DNA of 64,000 nt from an uncultured Anaeromyxobacter sp. (GTDB lineage Bacteria > Myxococcota > Myxococcia > Myxococcales > Anaeromyxobacteraceae), in the NCBI GenBank assembly GCA_903874275.1, contig CAIQRS010000109.1, positions 62,001-126,000 of the forward strand, written 5' to 3'. The position numbers were made by a program, and so were the translations under genes. The notes beneath the pieces were generated by a model. That model was not told the origin of the DNA. It searched no databases and saw only the letters and a program-made list of their open reading frames with translations. Shown in pieces: positions 56,502 to 64,000 of this stretch (position 1 is the stretch's first letter; each line of letters starts with the position of its first letter).

Positions 56502-57460
56502 ACCCCGCCCACTCCATCGAGGCCGAGCGCCTCTCCCGCCGCTTCGGGAGCTTCCTGGCGGTGGACGACGTCTCCTTCCACGTGGAGAAGGGGGAGATCT
56601 TCGGATACCTGGGCGCGAACGGCGCCGGCAAGTCCACCACCATCCGCATGCTCATCGGCCTGCTCACCCCCTCGAGCGGCCGGGCCTCGGTGGCCGGCCA
56701 CGACGTGGCGAGCGACCCGGAGGGCGTCAAGGCGGCCATCGGCTACATGTCGCAGAAGTTCTCGCTCTACCTCGACCTCCCGGTGGAGGAGAACCTGCGC
56801 TTCTTCGGGGGCGCCTACGGACTCTGGGGAAAGGACCTCCAGCGGCGCGCCGACGAGGTCCTCGAGCTCACCGGCCTCGCCGAGCACCGCAAGGCCATCA
56901 CCGGCGCGCTGCCCGGCGGCATCCGGCAGCGGCTCGCGCTGGGGAGCGCGGTCCTTCACCGCCCGTCCATCGTCTTCCTCGACGAGCCCACCGCCGGCGT
57001 CGATCCCGAGGCCCGCCGGTCGTTCTGGAGGCTCATCCGCGACCTGTCCCGGGGGGGCACGACGGTCTTCGTCACCACCCACTACCTCGACGAGGCCGAG
57101 TACTGCCGCCGGATCGGTCTCATGGTGGATGGCCGGCTGGTGGCCCTCGACACCCCGGCCGAGCTGAAGCGGACCTGGGTTCCCGATCGCGTCCTGCTGG
57201 TTCGCGGCCGGAACCTCACGGCCGGGGCGGCGGCCCTCCGCGCCCGCCCTGGGGTCCGGGCTGCCGAGCCCTTCGGCGCCGGGCTCCACCTGCGCGTGGA
57301 TCCGGCGGCCTGGGACGGCGCGGCCGTGCGGACCGTCCTCGAGGCGAGCGGCGGGGAGGGCGTCTCGGTGGAGGTGGCCGAGCCGACGCTCGAGGACGTG
57401 TTCCTGGCGGTGGTGGGGCGCGGCGCAGAGGCGCAGGCCGCGCAGGAGGTTGCGCCGTGA
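56498..57460 (+). CDS. ABC transporter ATPase (like second half of YbhF)
   Basis: The 320-aa protein has Walker A GANGAGKSTTIRML, Q-loop MSQKFSLYLDLPVEENLRFF, signature LPGGIRQRLALGSAVL, Walker B IVFLDEPTAGVDP and switch His in VTTHYLDEAEYC. The PGG rather than SGG signature matches the C-terminal half of YbhF. The C-terminal about 80 residues are a regulatory extension ending in the ..SVEVAEPTLEDVFLAV motif of DrrA-like ATPases. In enterobacteria the two ATPases are one fused protein; here they are two overlapping genes. GTG is the start. Confidence 0.9.
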   Translation: MNPAHSIEAERLSRRFGSFLAVDDVSFHVEKGEIFGYLGANGAGKSTTIRMLIGLLTPSSGRASVAGHDVASDPEGVKAAIGYMSQKFSLYLDLPVEENLRFFGGAYGLWGKDLQRRADEVLELTGLAEHRKAITGALPGGIRQRLALGSAVLHRPSIVFLDEPTAGVDPEARRSFWRLIRDLSRGGTTVFVTTHYLDEAEYCRRIGLMVDGRLVALDTPAELKRTWVPDRVLLVRGRNLTAGAAALRARPGVRAAEPFGAGLHLRVDPAAWDGAAVRTVLEASGGEGVSVEVAEPTLEDVFLAVVGRGAEAQAAQEVAP

Positions 57461-58599
57461 CGCTGGCCGGAAGCCGGGCGGGGCGGTTCCTGGCCCGCGT
57501 GGGCGCCATCGCCTGGAAGGAGATCCTGCACATCCGGCGCGACCCCCGGACCCTCCTGCTCGCGCTCGCCATGCCGGTGGTGATGCTGCTCCTCTTCGGC
57601 TACGGGGTGAGCTTCGACGTGGACCGGATCCGGCTGGCCGTCTCCGACCAGGACCGCACCGAGGCCTCGCGCCGGCTGGCCCAGGCCTTCACCGAGAACC
57701 ACGAGTTCGATCCGGTGGGCGGCGACGACGCCGACGACGCCGACACGATTTTCCGCCGCCACCGGGCGCAGGCCATCCTGGTCATCCCCCGGGGCTACGA
57801 GAAGGACCTGGCGCGCGGCGGACCGGCGCGGGCCCAACTGCTCCTCGACGCCGCCGACGCGGTCACCGCCGGCCAGGTGCTCAACAAGGCGGACGCCATC
57901 GCCCTCTCCGAGAGCCGACGGATGGCGTCGGCCCCGGGCATCTCCGCCGCTCCTTCCCTCCAGGTGAAGGTCTCGTCCCGCTACAACCCGGAGGCCCGCT
58001 CGGCGGTCTTCATCGTGCCCGGACTGGCGGCCTACCTCATGGCCATCAGCGCGGTCCTGCTCACCGCGCTCACCGTGGCCGGCGAGTGGGAGCGGGGCTC
58101 CATGGAGCAGCTCTTCGCCTCTCCGGTGAGCCGGCTCGAGATCGTGCTGGGCAAGCTCTTCCCCTACCTGGTGGTCGGCCTCATCCAGCTGCTGCTCGTC
58201 CTGGGGGTCGGGACCAACGTGTTCGACGTGCCCATCCTGGGAAGCCCGCTCCTCGTCATCCTGGCCGGGGTGCTCTTCCTGGCCGGGATGCTGGGCCAGG
58301 GACTCCTCATCTCGGTGCTGGCGAAGAACCAGCTGGTGGCCACCCAGGCCGGCAGCCTGTCGTCCCTGCTCCCCTCGCTGCTCCTCTCCGGCATGCTCGT
58401 CCCCATCGACAACATGCCGGCGGTGCTGCGGCTGATCTCGCGGATCGTGCCCGCCCGCTACATGGTGGACGCGCTCCGGCAGATCCTGCTCAAGGGAAAC
58501 GGGTTCGCGCAGGTCTGGCCCGACCTGCTCGCCATGCTGGTCTTCGCGGTGGCGATCGTGGCGCTGGCCACGGCCCGCTTCAAGAGGAGGATCGCGTGA
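57457..58599 (+). CDS. ABC-2 type permease (YbhS-like)
   Basis: The 380-aa protein has an N-terminal helix after WKEILHIRRDPRTLLLALAM, a large periplasmic loop from about residue 45 to 175, and five more helices in the C-terminal half. IVPGLAAYLMAISAVLLTAL and ERGSMEQLFASPVSRLEIVL are diagnostic for ABC2_membrane_3 permeases. LLLSGMLVPIDNMPAVLRLI and RYMVDALRQILLKGNGF also match YbhS. The GTG start has AGGAGG about seven bases upstream and overlaps the previous stop. With the next gene it forms the membrane heterodimer of the pump. Confidence 0.92.
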   Translation: MTLAGSRAGRFLARVGAIAWKEILHIRRDPRTLLLALAMPVVMLLLFGYGVSFDVDRIRLAVSDQDRTEASRRLAQAFTENHEFDPVGGDDADDADTIFRRHRAQAILVIPRGYEKDLARGGPARAQLLLDAADAVTAGQVLNKADAIALSESRRMASAPGISAAPSLQVKVSSRYNPEARSAVFIVPGLAAYLMAISAVLLTALTVAGEWERGSMEQLFASPVSRLEIVLGKLFPYLVVGLIQLLLVLGVGTNVFDVPILGSPLLVILAGVLFLAGMLGQGLLISVLAKNQLVATQAGSLSSLLPSLLLSGMLVPIDNMPAVLRLISRIVPARYMVDALRQILLKGNGFAQVWPDLLAMLVFAVAIVALATARFKRRIA

Positions 58600-59747
58600 A
58601 CGCGGAGCGGCGCCCGGCCCGGGCATGGATCCAGTACGCAGCGGTGGTGCGGAAGGAGGTCCTCCAGACGCTCCGGGACCGGCGCGTCATGTTCATGCTG
58701 ATCTTCGCGCCGTTCCTGCAGACGCTGGTCCTGGGCTTCGCGGTGGACTTCGAGGTGGACCGGGTTCCCACCGTGGTCGCCGATCAGGACCGCAGCCCGG
58801 AGAGCCGGAGCCACCTGCGCCGGGTGCTCGCCGACGGCACGCTGCACTTCGCCGGTGGAGCGGACAGCGCCGAGCAGGGCGCCGCCGCGCTCGATCGCGG
58901 TGCGGCGGCGGTGGTGCTGGTCATCCCGCCCCGCTTCGGCTCCGACGTGGCGGCCGGGCGTCCGGCCGAGGTCCAGGTGATCCTCGACGGGACCGACCCC
59001 AACCGGTCCAACGTCGCCGCCGGCGCGGTCTCTCGCTACTTCGGCGAGGAGTCCCTGCGGCGTGCCGGCGAGCGCGCCCGGGCGGCCGGAATGGCCCCTC
59101 CGGCCCGCATCGAGGTCGTGCCCCGGCTCTACTACAACCCCGGGCTGAAGAGCGCGCCCTACATCGTGCCCGGCATCGCGGCGATGCTGCTCGTCGTCGT
59201 CACCACCCTGGTCACCGCCATGGGGCTGGCGCGCGAGCGGGAGCAGGGCACCCTCGAGCAGGTGGCGGTGACGCCCGTCCCGGCATCGGTGCTGCTGGCG
59301 GCCAAGATGACCCCCTTCGTCTTCATCGGCTTCTTCGACGTGCTGCTCCTCGTCACCGTCGGAACCTGGGTCTTCGGCGTCCCGCTGAGGGGGAACCTGG
59401 CGGTGATGGCGCTCGCGACGCTGCTCTACCTGCTCTCCACCCTGGGGGTGGGGCTGCTCATCTCGACCATCTCGGCGAACCAGCAGCAGGCCTTCCTGGG
59501 CGGCTTCCTCTTCACGCTGCCGGCCATGCTGCTCTCCGGGATCATGACTCCCGTCGACTCGATGCCCCGCTGGATGCAGTGGCTGACCTACGCCAACCCG
59601 CTGCGCTACTTCCAGGAGATCGCCCGCTCCAACCTCCTCAAGGGAGGGGGCTTCGCCGACCTCTGGCCCCAGCTGGTGGCGCTGGCGCTCTTCGGCACGG
59701 CCATCTTCGGGCTGGCCGCGGCGCGCTTTCGCAAGCGGACCGGGTAG
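58596..59747 (+). CDS. ABC-2 type permease (YbhR-like)
   Basis: The 383-aa protein is the partner of the preceding permease. It has RKEVLQTLRDRRVMFMLIFA, a large outer loop, and IVPGIAAMLLVVVTTLVTAM with EREQGTLEQVAVTPVPASVL as family marks. LLSGIMTPVDSMPRWMQWLT and YFQEIARSNLLKGGGFADLW follow. The GTG start overlaps the previous TGA. It ends the pump operon and stops five bases from the stop of the opposing lipoprotein gene. Substrate is unknown; YbhGFSR pumps are linked to drug and cation efflux. Confidence 0.92.
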   Translation: MNAERRPARAWIQYAAVVRKEVLQTLRDRRVMFMLIFAPFLQTLVLGFAVDFEVDRVPTVVADQDRSPESRSHLRRVLADGTLHFAGGADSAEQGAAALDRGAAAVVLVIPPRFGSDVAAGRPAEVQVILDGTDPNRSNVAAGAVSRYFGEESLRRAGERARAAGMAPPARIEVVPRLYYNPGLKSAPYIVPGIAAMLLVVVTTLVTAMGLAREREQGTLEQVAVTPVPASVLLAAKMTPFVFIGFFDVLLLVTVGTWVFGVPLRGNLAVMALATLLYLLSTLGVGLLISTISANQQQAFLGGFLFTLPAMLLSGIMTPVDSMPRWMQWLTYANPLRYFQEIARSNLLKGGGFADLWPQLVALALFGTAIFGLAAARFRKRTG

Positions 59748-59752
59748 GCGCT

Positions 59753-60262
59753 TCACCCCCGCGGCGGGTGGCGCCAGACGTTGGCCACCGGGTCGCACGA
59801 CGTCGGGCCGGACGCGTCGTAGCCGGTCCGCCCGATCAGGGTCTCGACCAGCACGGCGAAGTCCATCCAGCGCGGGTCGTCGTGGCCGGCATCGCCGATC
59901 ACCGCGTGCCCGACCTCGTGGACGAGCACGGTCGCCTCCACGCAGGAGATGGTCCGGCCGGCGTCCTGGGTGGTGACGCGGATGTCCCCGTCGAAGCAGC
60001 CCGTCGAGGGGCCGTTGCTCCCGCACTCCACGTGGGCCGCCCCCTCGAAGACGATGGCGGAGCCGGCCAGGTCGGACCAGGAGCCGCCCCAGTAGTCCAG
60101 GGCGGACTGGAGCGTGCTCTCGACCCGGGCCGGGAAGTCCGCGCTCCGGGTGAAGGCCGCGTCGGTCCGGACCGTCACCGTCGTGTCCCGGACCTGGAAG
60201 CCCTCCGTGAGCCCCCCGCAGGCCGGGAGCCCGAGCAGCGCGATCGCCAGCCATTGCCTCAT
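59753..60262 (-). CDS. Putative metalloprotease-like lipoprotein
   Basis: The 169-aa protein starts MRQWLAIALLGLPACGG, with a lipobox LLGLPAC and Cys15. A helix with VEATVLVHEVGHAVIGDAGH supplies HExxH plus a third His eight residues on, as in zinc proteases, though the spacing is not that of classic metzincins (HExxHxxGxxH). The rest has no recognised domain; several cysteines may form bridges outside the cytoplasm. It may be a small peptidase or a degenerate one. It is convergent with the pump operon and lies in the same direction as the amidase gene. Confidence 0.55.
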   Translation of the reverse strand: MRQWLAIALLGLPACGGLTEGFQVRDTTVTVRTDAAFTRSADFPARVESTLQSALDYWGGSWSDLAGSAIVFEGAAHVECGSNGPSTGCFDGDIRVTTQDAGRTISCVEATVLVHEVGHAVIGDAGHDDPRWMDFAVLVETLIGRTGYDASGPTSCDPVANVWRHPPRG

Positions 60263-60395
60263 GGTGAAACCGTACGGCACGGCGGGGGACCCGGATAGAC
60301 GCACTTCCGGGCGACGCAGCCGCGGGCGACGCGAGGCCGCGCGTCACCGGCGCGCGTGTCCCGCGGTCACGGTGCAGCCGAGGATGGAACGGCCT

Positions 60396-61211
60396 TCAGA
60401 GCCGCCGGTGCTTGAGGGACGGCAGTTCCTGGCGGGCCCGCTCCAGGCGCGCCCGGTCGAATCGGGCCACGCAGACCCCCTCGCCATCCGGGCAGCGCGC
60501 CAGCACGGTCCCCCAGGGGTCCACGATCATGGCGTTTCCATAAGTAAGCCGGTTGGCCGAGTGGCGCCCCACCTGGGCGGGGGCCACCACGTAGGAGAGG
60601 TTCTCGATGGCCCGGGCCCGGATCAGCACCTCCCAGTGGTCCTTGCCGGTGAAGAGGGTGAAGGCCGCCGGGATGAAGACCACCTCCGCGCCCAGGCCGG
60701 AGAGCTGCCGGTAGAGCTCCGGGAAGCGCAGGTCGTAGCAGACGGTGAGGCCGATGCGCCCGAGCGGCGTGGGGGCCAGCACCACCTTGTCCCCGGGTAT
60801 CACCGTCTCGCTCTCGGCGTAGCGCGCGCCGTCCGGGATGTTCACGTCGAAGAGGTGGATCTTGCGGTAGGCCGCGGCGAGCGAGCCGTCGTCGGAGACG
60901 AGCACGCTGGTGTTGGCGGTCCTCCCCGGCTGGTCCACCTTCTCGGCCACCGAGCCGGCGACGATCCAGATCCGGCGCGCCCGCGCCACCTCGCGGATGG
61001 CGCCGAGCGTGGGCCCCTCGAGCGGCTCGGCCGTGGCGATGCGTTCCTCGTCCCGCCCCATGAAGGCGAAGTTCTCCGGGAGGCCGACGAGCTTCGCGCC
61101 CAGGTCGGCGGCCTCGTTGACGAGCCGGATCGCGGTGGCCAGGTTGCGGGCCCGGTCCGCGGTGGAGGTCATCTGCACGGCACCCAGGAGGTACGTCGCA
61201 GGAGGGGGCAT
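60396..61211 (-). CDS. Carbon-nitrogen hydrolase (Nit2/omega-amidase-like)
   Basis: The 271-aa protein has the nitrilase-superfamily triad: Glu46 in GLPENFAFMG, Lys117 in YRKIHLFDVN and Cys158 in TVCYDLRFPE. GARYAESETVIPGDK and the C-terminal ENLSYVVAPAQVGRH and GNAMIVDPWG match the Nit1/Nit2 branch. Such enzymes cleave amides of small acids such as deaminated glutathione or 2-oxoglutaramate. Length and motifs are ordinary. The gene is divergent from the HTH regulator across 44 bases. Confidence 0.92.
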   Translation of the reverse strand: MPPPATYLLGAVQMTSTADRARNLATAIRLVNEAADLGAKLVGLPENFAFMGRDEERIATAEPLEGPTLGAIREVARARRIWIVAGSVAEKVDQPGRTANTSVLVSDDGSLAAAYRKIHLFDVNIPDGARYAESETVIPGDKVVLAPTPLGRIGLTVCYDLRFPELYRQLSGLGAEVVFIPAAFTLFTGKDHWEVLIRARAIENLSYVVAPAQVGRHSANRLTYGNAMIVDPWGTVLARCPDGEGVCVARFDRARLERARQELPSLKHRRL

Positions 61212-61255
61212 GGACTTTCCTTACCACGGTCTGGTGTATGCTCCGCAGCCTCCCG

Positions 61256-61837
61256 ATGCGCAGGTTCTACACCACATTCGAGGCCGCCCACGTCCTCGGC
61301 GTCTCCCTGCCGACCGTCGTGAACTGGATCAAGGCGCGCCGGCTCAAGGCCCACCGGACGCCCGGCGGCCATCGCCGGATCGCGCGCGAGGAGCTCGCGT
61401 CCTTCATGTCGCGCCACGGCATGCCCATGCCGGCCGACCTGGCCGACGCGGTGGACGCGCGCCGGAAGGCGCTCGTGGTCGGTGAGGCCGGAGCGGCGGT
61501 GGACCACGTGGTCCTGCAGCTGCAGGAGGCGGGGATCGTCGCCCACCCCTCCGGCCCGGGATTCGCCGCGGGCCTGGCCGCGGCCCGCTTCTCGCCCGAC
61601 CTGGTCGTGCTGGTCGATCCTCCCGCCGACGGCGGCGACACGCTGGCCGGCCTGCGCGGCGATCCCGGCCTGGCCTCGGTGCCGGTGGTGGCCGCCGCCA
61701 GGGCCGAGCACGTCCAGGGGCTGCGGGCTGCGGGGGTCGAGCTGGTGCTCGCCTCCCCCATCCCCGACGGAGCGCTGGCCGCCGCGGCCGCGCAGGCGGT
61801 CGCCGCGGCTGCCGCCACGCCCCGGCGCCGCTCGTAG
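61256..61837 (+). CDS. HTH (MerR/excisionase-like) regulator with receiver-like domain
   Basis: The 193-aa protein (ATG 61256; ATG 61238 is an alternative) begins with RRFYTTFEAAHVLGVSLPTV and continues with VNWIKARRLKAHRTPGGHRR, the winged-helix form seen in MerR- and excisionase-type DNA-binding domains. Residues about 75-185 are receiver-like, with ALVVGEAGAAVDHVVLQLQE and LVVLVDPPADGGDTLAGL in the acceptor region; the normal acidic pocket near the start of strand 1 (DD) is lost. It may bind DNA constitutively. Similar HTH-receiver proteins occur in delta-proteobacteria. The target is unknown. Confidence 0.8.
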   Translation: MRRFYTTFEAAHVLGVSLPTVVNWIKARRLKAHRTPGGHRRIAREELASFMSRHGMPMPADLADAVDARRKALVVGEAGAAVDHVVLQLQEAGIVAHPSGPGFAAGLAAARFSPDLVVLVDPPADGGDTLAGLRGDPGLASVPVVAAARAEHVQGLRAAGVELVLASPIPDGALAAAAAQAVAAAAATPRRRS

Positions 61838-61869
61838 CGCGCCCCCGGTCCCGCCGCTAGGATCCTGCC

Positions 61870-63636
61870 TTGTCCCGCCTCCCTCTCCTCGCGATCCTGG
61901 TCGCGGTCGCCGCGGCGCCGGCACGGGGTGCGCCACCACCGGCGGCCCCCCGGGTCTCGGCGCGCGCCTACACCGCCTACCTCCGCGGCCGGCTCGCCGA
62001 GCAGCAGAGCGACTGGCGGTCGGCGCTCGACTCCTACCGCGCGGCGGTCCTCGCCGACCCCTCCGGGCCCGCCCTCCGCGTCTCCCTCGCCGAGGCCCGT
62101 GCCCGCACCGGGGACCTCCCCGGCGCGGAGACGGAGGCCCGCAAGGCCATCGAGCTCGATCCCGCCGGGCCCGCCGCCGCCGAGGCCTGGCTCATCCTGG
62201 GCAAGACCGCCACCATCGCGCGCCGACCCGCCGACGCAGAGCGCGCGCTGCGCTCCGCCGTCGAGGCCCAGACGGCGCTCGCCGCCAGGGCCCCGCCCGG
62301 ACAGGCGGCCGTGGACCCCGACCCCTTCCGGCTGCTCGCCCAGGCCAGGCTCGACGCCGGGGACGGGCCGGGGGCCGAGGCCGTCCTCGGGGAGCTCGCC
62401 CGGTTCCTGCCCGCCGAGGGGGCCGGGGCGCTGCGCGACCTGGGACGGGTCCTCGCCGACCAGAAGCAGCTCGACCGCGCCGCGGTGCTCTACCGGAGGG
62501 CGGTGGCCATCGAACGGCGGGACACCGAGGCATGGCGTCGCCTGGCCGAGCTGGAGGAGTCGCGGCGGAGGTACGAGGAGGCCCGGAAGGCCTGGGAAGG
62601 GCTCGTCCGGCAGGACCCCGACGACCCCGAGGGGCTGGTCGCGCTGGGGCGCCTCTCGCTGCGCTCCGGAAACTCCGACGCGGCGCGGGCCTACTTCGGG
62701 CAGGCCGTCCACGTGGCGCCCCACGAGGTGGAGGTCCGGATGCGGGTGGCCTTCGCCTGGCTCGACGCGCGCAGGCCGGCCGACGCCATCATGGTGGTGG
62801 ACGAGGGGCTCAGGACCTCGGTGGACGGGCGGCTGCTCTACGCCAGGGGGCTCGCGCTGCGGGAGGAGCGGCGATGGGTCGAGGCGGCGGCCGCCTTCGG
62901 CGCCGTGGCCTCGGGGGATCCCGACCTCGACGTGGCGGCCATCGCCGCCCGTGCCTCGGTGCTCGCTCAGTCGGGCAAGGCGGCCGCCGGGCTCTCGCTC
63001 CTCGACGCGGCCCTCGCCGAGCGCCCCGGGGACGCGCGCCTGGTCACGGCCCGCGCCCACGTCCTCGAGCGGGCCGGACGGGCCTCCGAGGCGGTGAGCT
63101 ACCTCCAGGAGCAGCTCCGGCTGCAGCCGCGCAACGAGCGGCTCCTCTTCTCCCTGGGCGTGGCCCAGGACCGGGCCGGCGACCGCCCGGGCGCCATCGC
63201 CACCATGCGCAGGCTCATCGAGGAGTCGCCCGACAACGCCGACGCCATGAACTTCGTGGGGTACAGCCTGGCCGAGAAGGGGGAGCGGCTCGACGAGGCC
63301 GAGGTGCTCGTCACCCGCGCGCTCGAGATCGAGCCGGACAACGGCTCCTTCCTCGACTCGCTGGGATGGATCCAGTTCCGGCGCGGCGACGCAGCCGGCG
63401 CCGTCGTCACCCTCGAGAAGGCCGAGGCCCTCTCCGGGCCCGAGCCCACCATCCTCGAGCACCTGGGGGACGCCTACCGGCGCACCCGGAGGGACGCCGA
63501 TGCGGCGCGGGCCTGGCGCCGGGCCATCCAGGCCCTCGACGACGGGGCCGAGGCCGACGTGCCGGAGCAGCGGGCCGCCATCGAGAAGAAGCTTCGCGAA
63601 CTGCCCGGCGGCGACGTCCGCCCGGCCCGGAGGTGA
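61870..63636 (+). CDS. Exported TPR-repeat protein
   Basis: The 588-aa protein starts with TTG 61870 and a signal peptide (MSRLPLLAILVAVAAAPARG). From residue 30 to the end it is built of TPR units: YTAYLRGRLAEQQSDWRSAL, DLGRVLADQKQLDRAAVLYR, LVALGRLSLRSGNSDAARAY, FSLGVAQDRAGDRPGAIATM and FLDSLGWIQFRRGDAAGAVV. Such proteins act as scaffolds in the periplasm. The downstream hydrolase gene overlaps its stop (GTGA), implying a shared transcript. An AGGAT lies before the TTG. No other domain is seen. Confidence 0.88.
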   Translation: MSRLPLLAILVAVAAAPARGAPPPAAPRVSARAYTAYLRGRLAEQQSDWRSALDSYRAAVLADPSGPALRVSLAEARARTGDLPGAETEARKAIELDPAGPAAAEAWLILGKTATIARRPADAERALRSAVEAQTALAARAPPGQAAVDPDPFRLLAQARLDAGDGPGAEAVLGELARFLPAEGAGALRDLGRVLADQKQLDRAAVLYRRAVAIERRDTEAWRRLAELEESRRRYEEARKAWEGLVRQDPDDPEGLVALGRLSLRSGNSDAARAYFGQAVHVAPHEVEVRMRVAFAWLDARRPADAIMVVDEGLRTSVDGRLLYARGLALREERRWVEAAAAFGAVASGDPDLDVAAIAARASVLAQSGKAAAGLSLLDAALAERPGDARLVTARAHVLERAGRASEAVSYLQEQLRLQPRNERLLFSLGVAQDRAGDRPGAIATMRRLIEESPDNADAMNFVGYSLAEKGERLDEAEVLVTRALEIEPDNGSFLDSLGWIQFRRGDAAGAVVTLEKAEALSGPEPTILEHLGDAYRRTRRDADAARAWRRAIQALDDGAEADVPEQRAAIEKKLRELPGGDVRPARR

Positions 63637-64000
63637 ACGTGGCCGTCCCCGTCTTTCCCGGCGCCGACCTGGCGCTCCACACCCGGGGCGCCGTGCGCGC
63701 GCCGGGTGGCCCCGACATCCACTGGGAGCGCTACACGCCTCCCGGGCCGCGCTCCACCGTCCTCGTCCTCCACGGGGCCGGCGACCACCTGGGGCGCTAC
63801 GCCGGCGTCACCGACGCGCTGGTGCGGGCCGGCCACGAGGTGGCGTTGCTCGACTTCCGGGGGCACGGCCGCTCGGGCGGCAAGCGCTGGTACGTGGACC
63901 GCTTCGAGGACTACCTGGCCGACCTCGACGCCTTCGCCGCCCAGGTGCGGTCGGAGTCCGCCGGCAGGAAGATCTTCGTGGTGGCCCACAGCCAGGGCGG
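63633..64000 (+). CDS. Alpha/beta hydrolase, N-terminal part (monoacylglycerol lipase-like)
   Basis: The gene starts with GTG 63633, overlapping the TPR protein's TGA, and runs off the window. About 122 codons are present. They include VLVLHGAGDHLGRYAGV, the HG oxyanion strand, and LLDFRGHGRSGGKRWYVDRF, as in monoacylglycerol lipases and lysophospholipases. The last residues, VVAHSQGG, are the start of the nucleophile elbow G-x-S-x-G with His in the first place. The remaining catalytic Asp and His lie outside. Function as a lipase or esterase is inferred from these marks. Confidence 0.85.
   Translation, partial: MNVAVPVFPGADLALHTRGAVRAPGGPDIHWERYTPPGPRSTVLVLHGAGDHLGRYAGVTDALVRAGHEVALLDFRGHGRSGGKRWYVDRFEDYLADLDAFAAQVRSESAGRKIFVVAHSQG

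Overview
The window is a GC-rich, gene-dense bacterial chromosome segment. Very frequent GTG/TTG starts, GTGA/ATGA stop-start overlaps, many Ig-like and lipobox proteins, NtrC-type regulation and a large exopolysaccharide locus together suggest a Myxococcota-type delta-proteobacterium, perhaps close to Anaeromyxobacter. This is inference from style and content; no 16S rRNA or other marker is present. I found no rRNA, convincing tRNA, CRISPR array or intact insertion sequence.

Region 1 (1-31.8 kb) is a capsule/exopolysaccharide locus with genes on both strands. The left end is a nucleotide-sugar operon: epimerase fragment, C-methyltransferase, DUF4910 metallopeptidase-like protein, CDP-sugar pyrophosphorylase, PIG-L deacetylase, then a Wzx-type flippase. 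Facing it are a Wzz/GNVR chain-length protein and several glycosyltransferases, one fused to a formyltransferase-like domain. In the middle lie GT2, GT26, UDP-GlcNAc 2-epimerase, a polysaccharide deacetylase, another GT2 and a FemAB/GNAT-like acyltransferase. Next come a GH-like protein, a doubly deleted GT2 relic, a GT4, a beta-helix protein and an O-antigen-ligase/Wzy-like membrane protein. The right end carries secreted and export parts: a beta-propeller-like lipoprotein, a lasso-leader-like 55-aa peptide, an outer-membrane protein, a Wza-type SLBB lipoprotein, and two small divergent proteins that look like BY-kinase/CpsD domains without a P-loop. Together they could make, modify, polymerise and export a surface polysaccharide. 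No initiating phosphoglycosyltransferase was recognised inside the window.

Region 2 (31.8-50 kb) is mostly housekeeping: an Ig-repeat lipoprotein, glutamate synthase gltB-gltD, a small membrane protein, a second short Ig-like lipoprotein, an OFA-type MFS transporter, a DEAD-box helicase with a DbpA-like tail, an ABC-F ATPase, an OmpR-type two-component pair and proline catabolism enzyme P5C dehydrogenase.

Region 3 (50-60 kb) is a divergent export module. Leftward are TolC-like outer membrane protein, sensor kinase and sigma-54 response regulator, each coupled by a 4-nt overlap. Rightward are HlyD-like adaptor, two ABC ATPases and two ABC-2 permeases, a YbhGFSR-type efflux pump whose two ATPases are separate genes. 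The last 4 kb carry a putative metalloprotease-like lipoprotein, a nitrilase-family amidase, an HTH/receiver-like regulator, a TPR protein and the start of an alpha/beta hydrolase.

The points most worth a second look are the orphan lasso-leader-like peptide beside polysaccharide export genes, the P-loop-less CpsD-like pair, the GT2 relic whose frame is still coupled to the next gene, and two Ig lipoproteins ending at the same unusual point.
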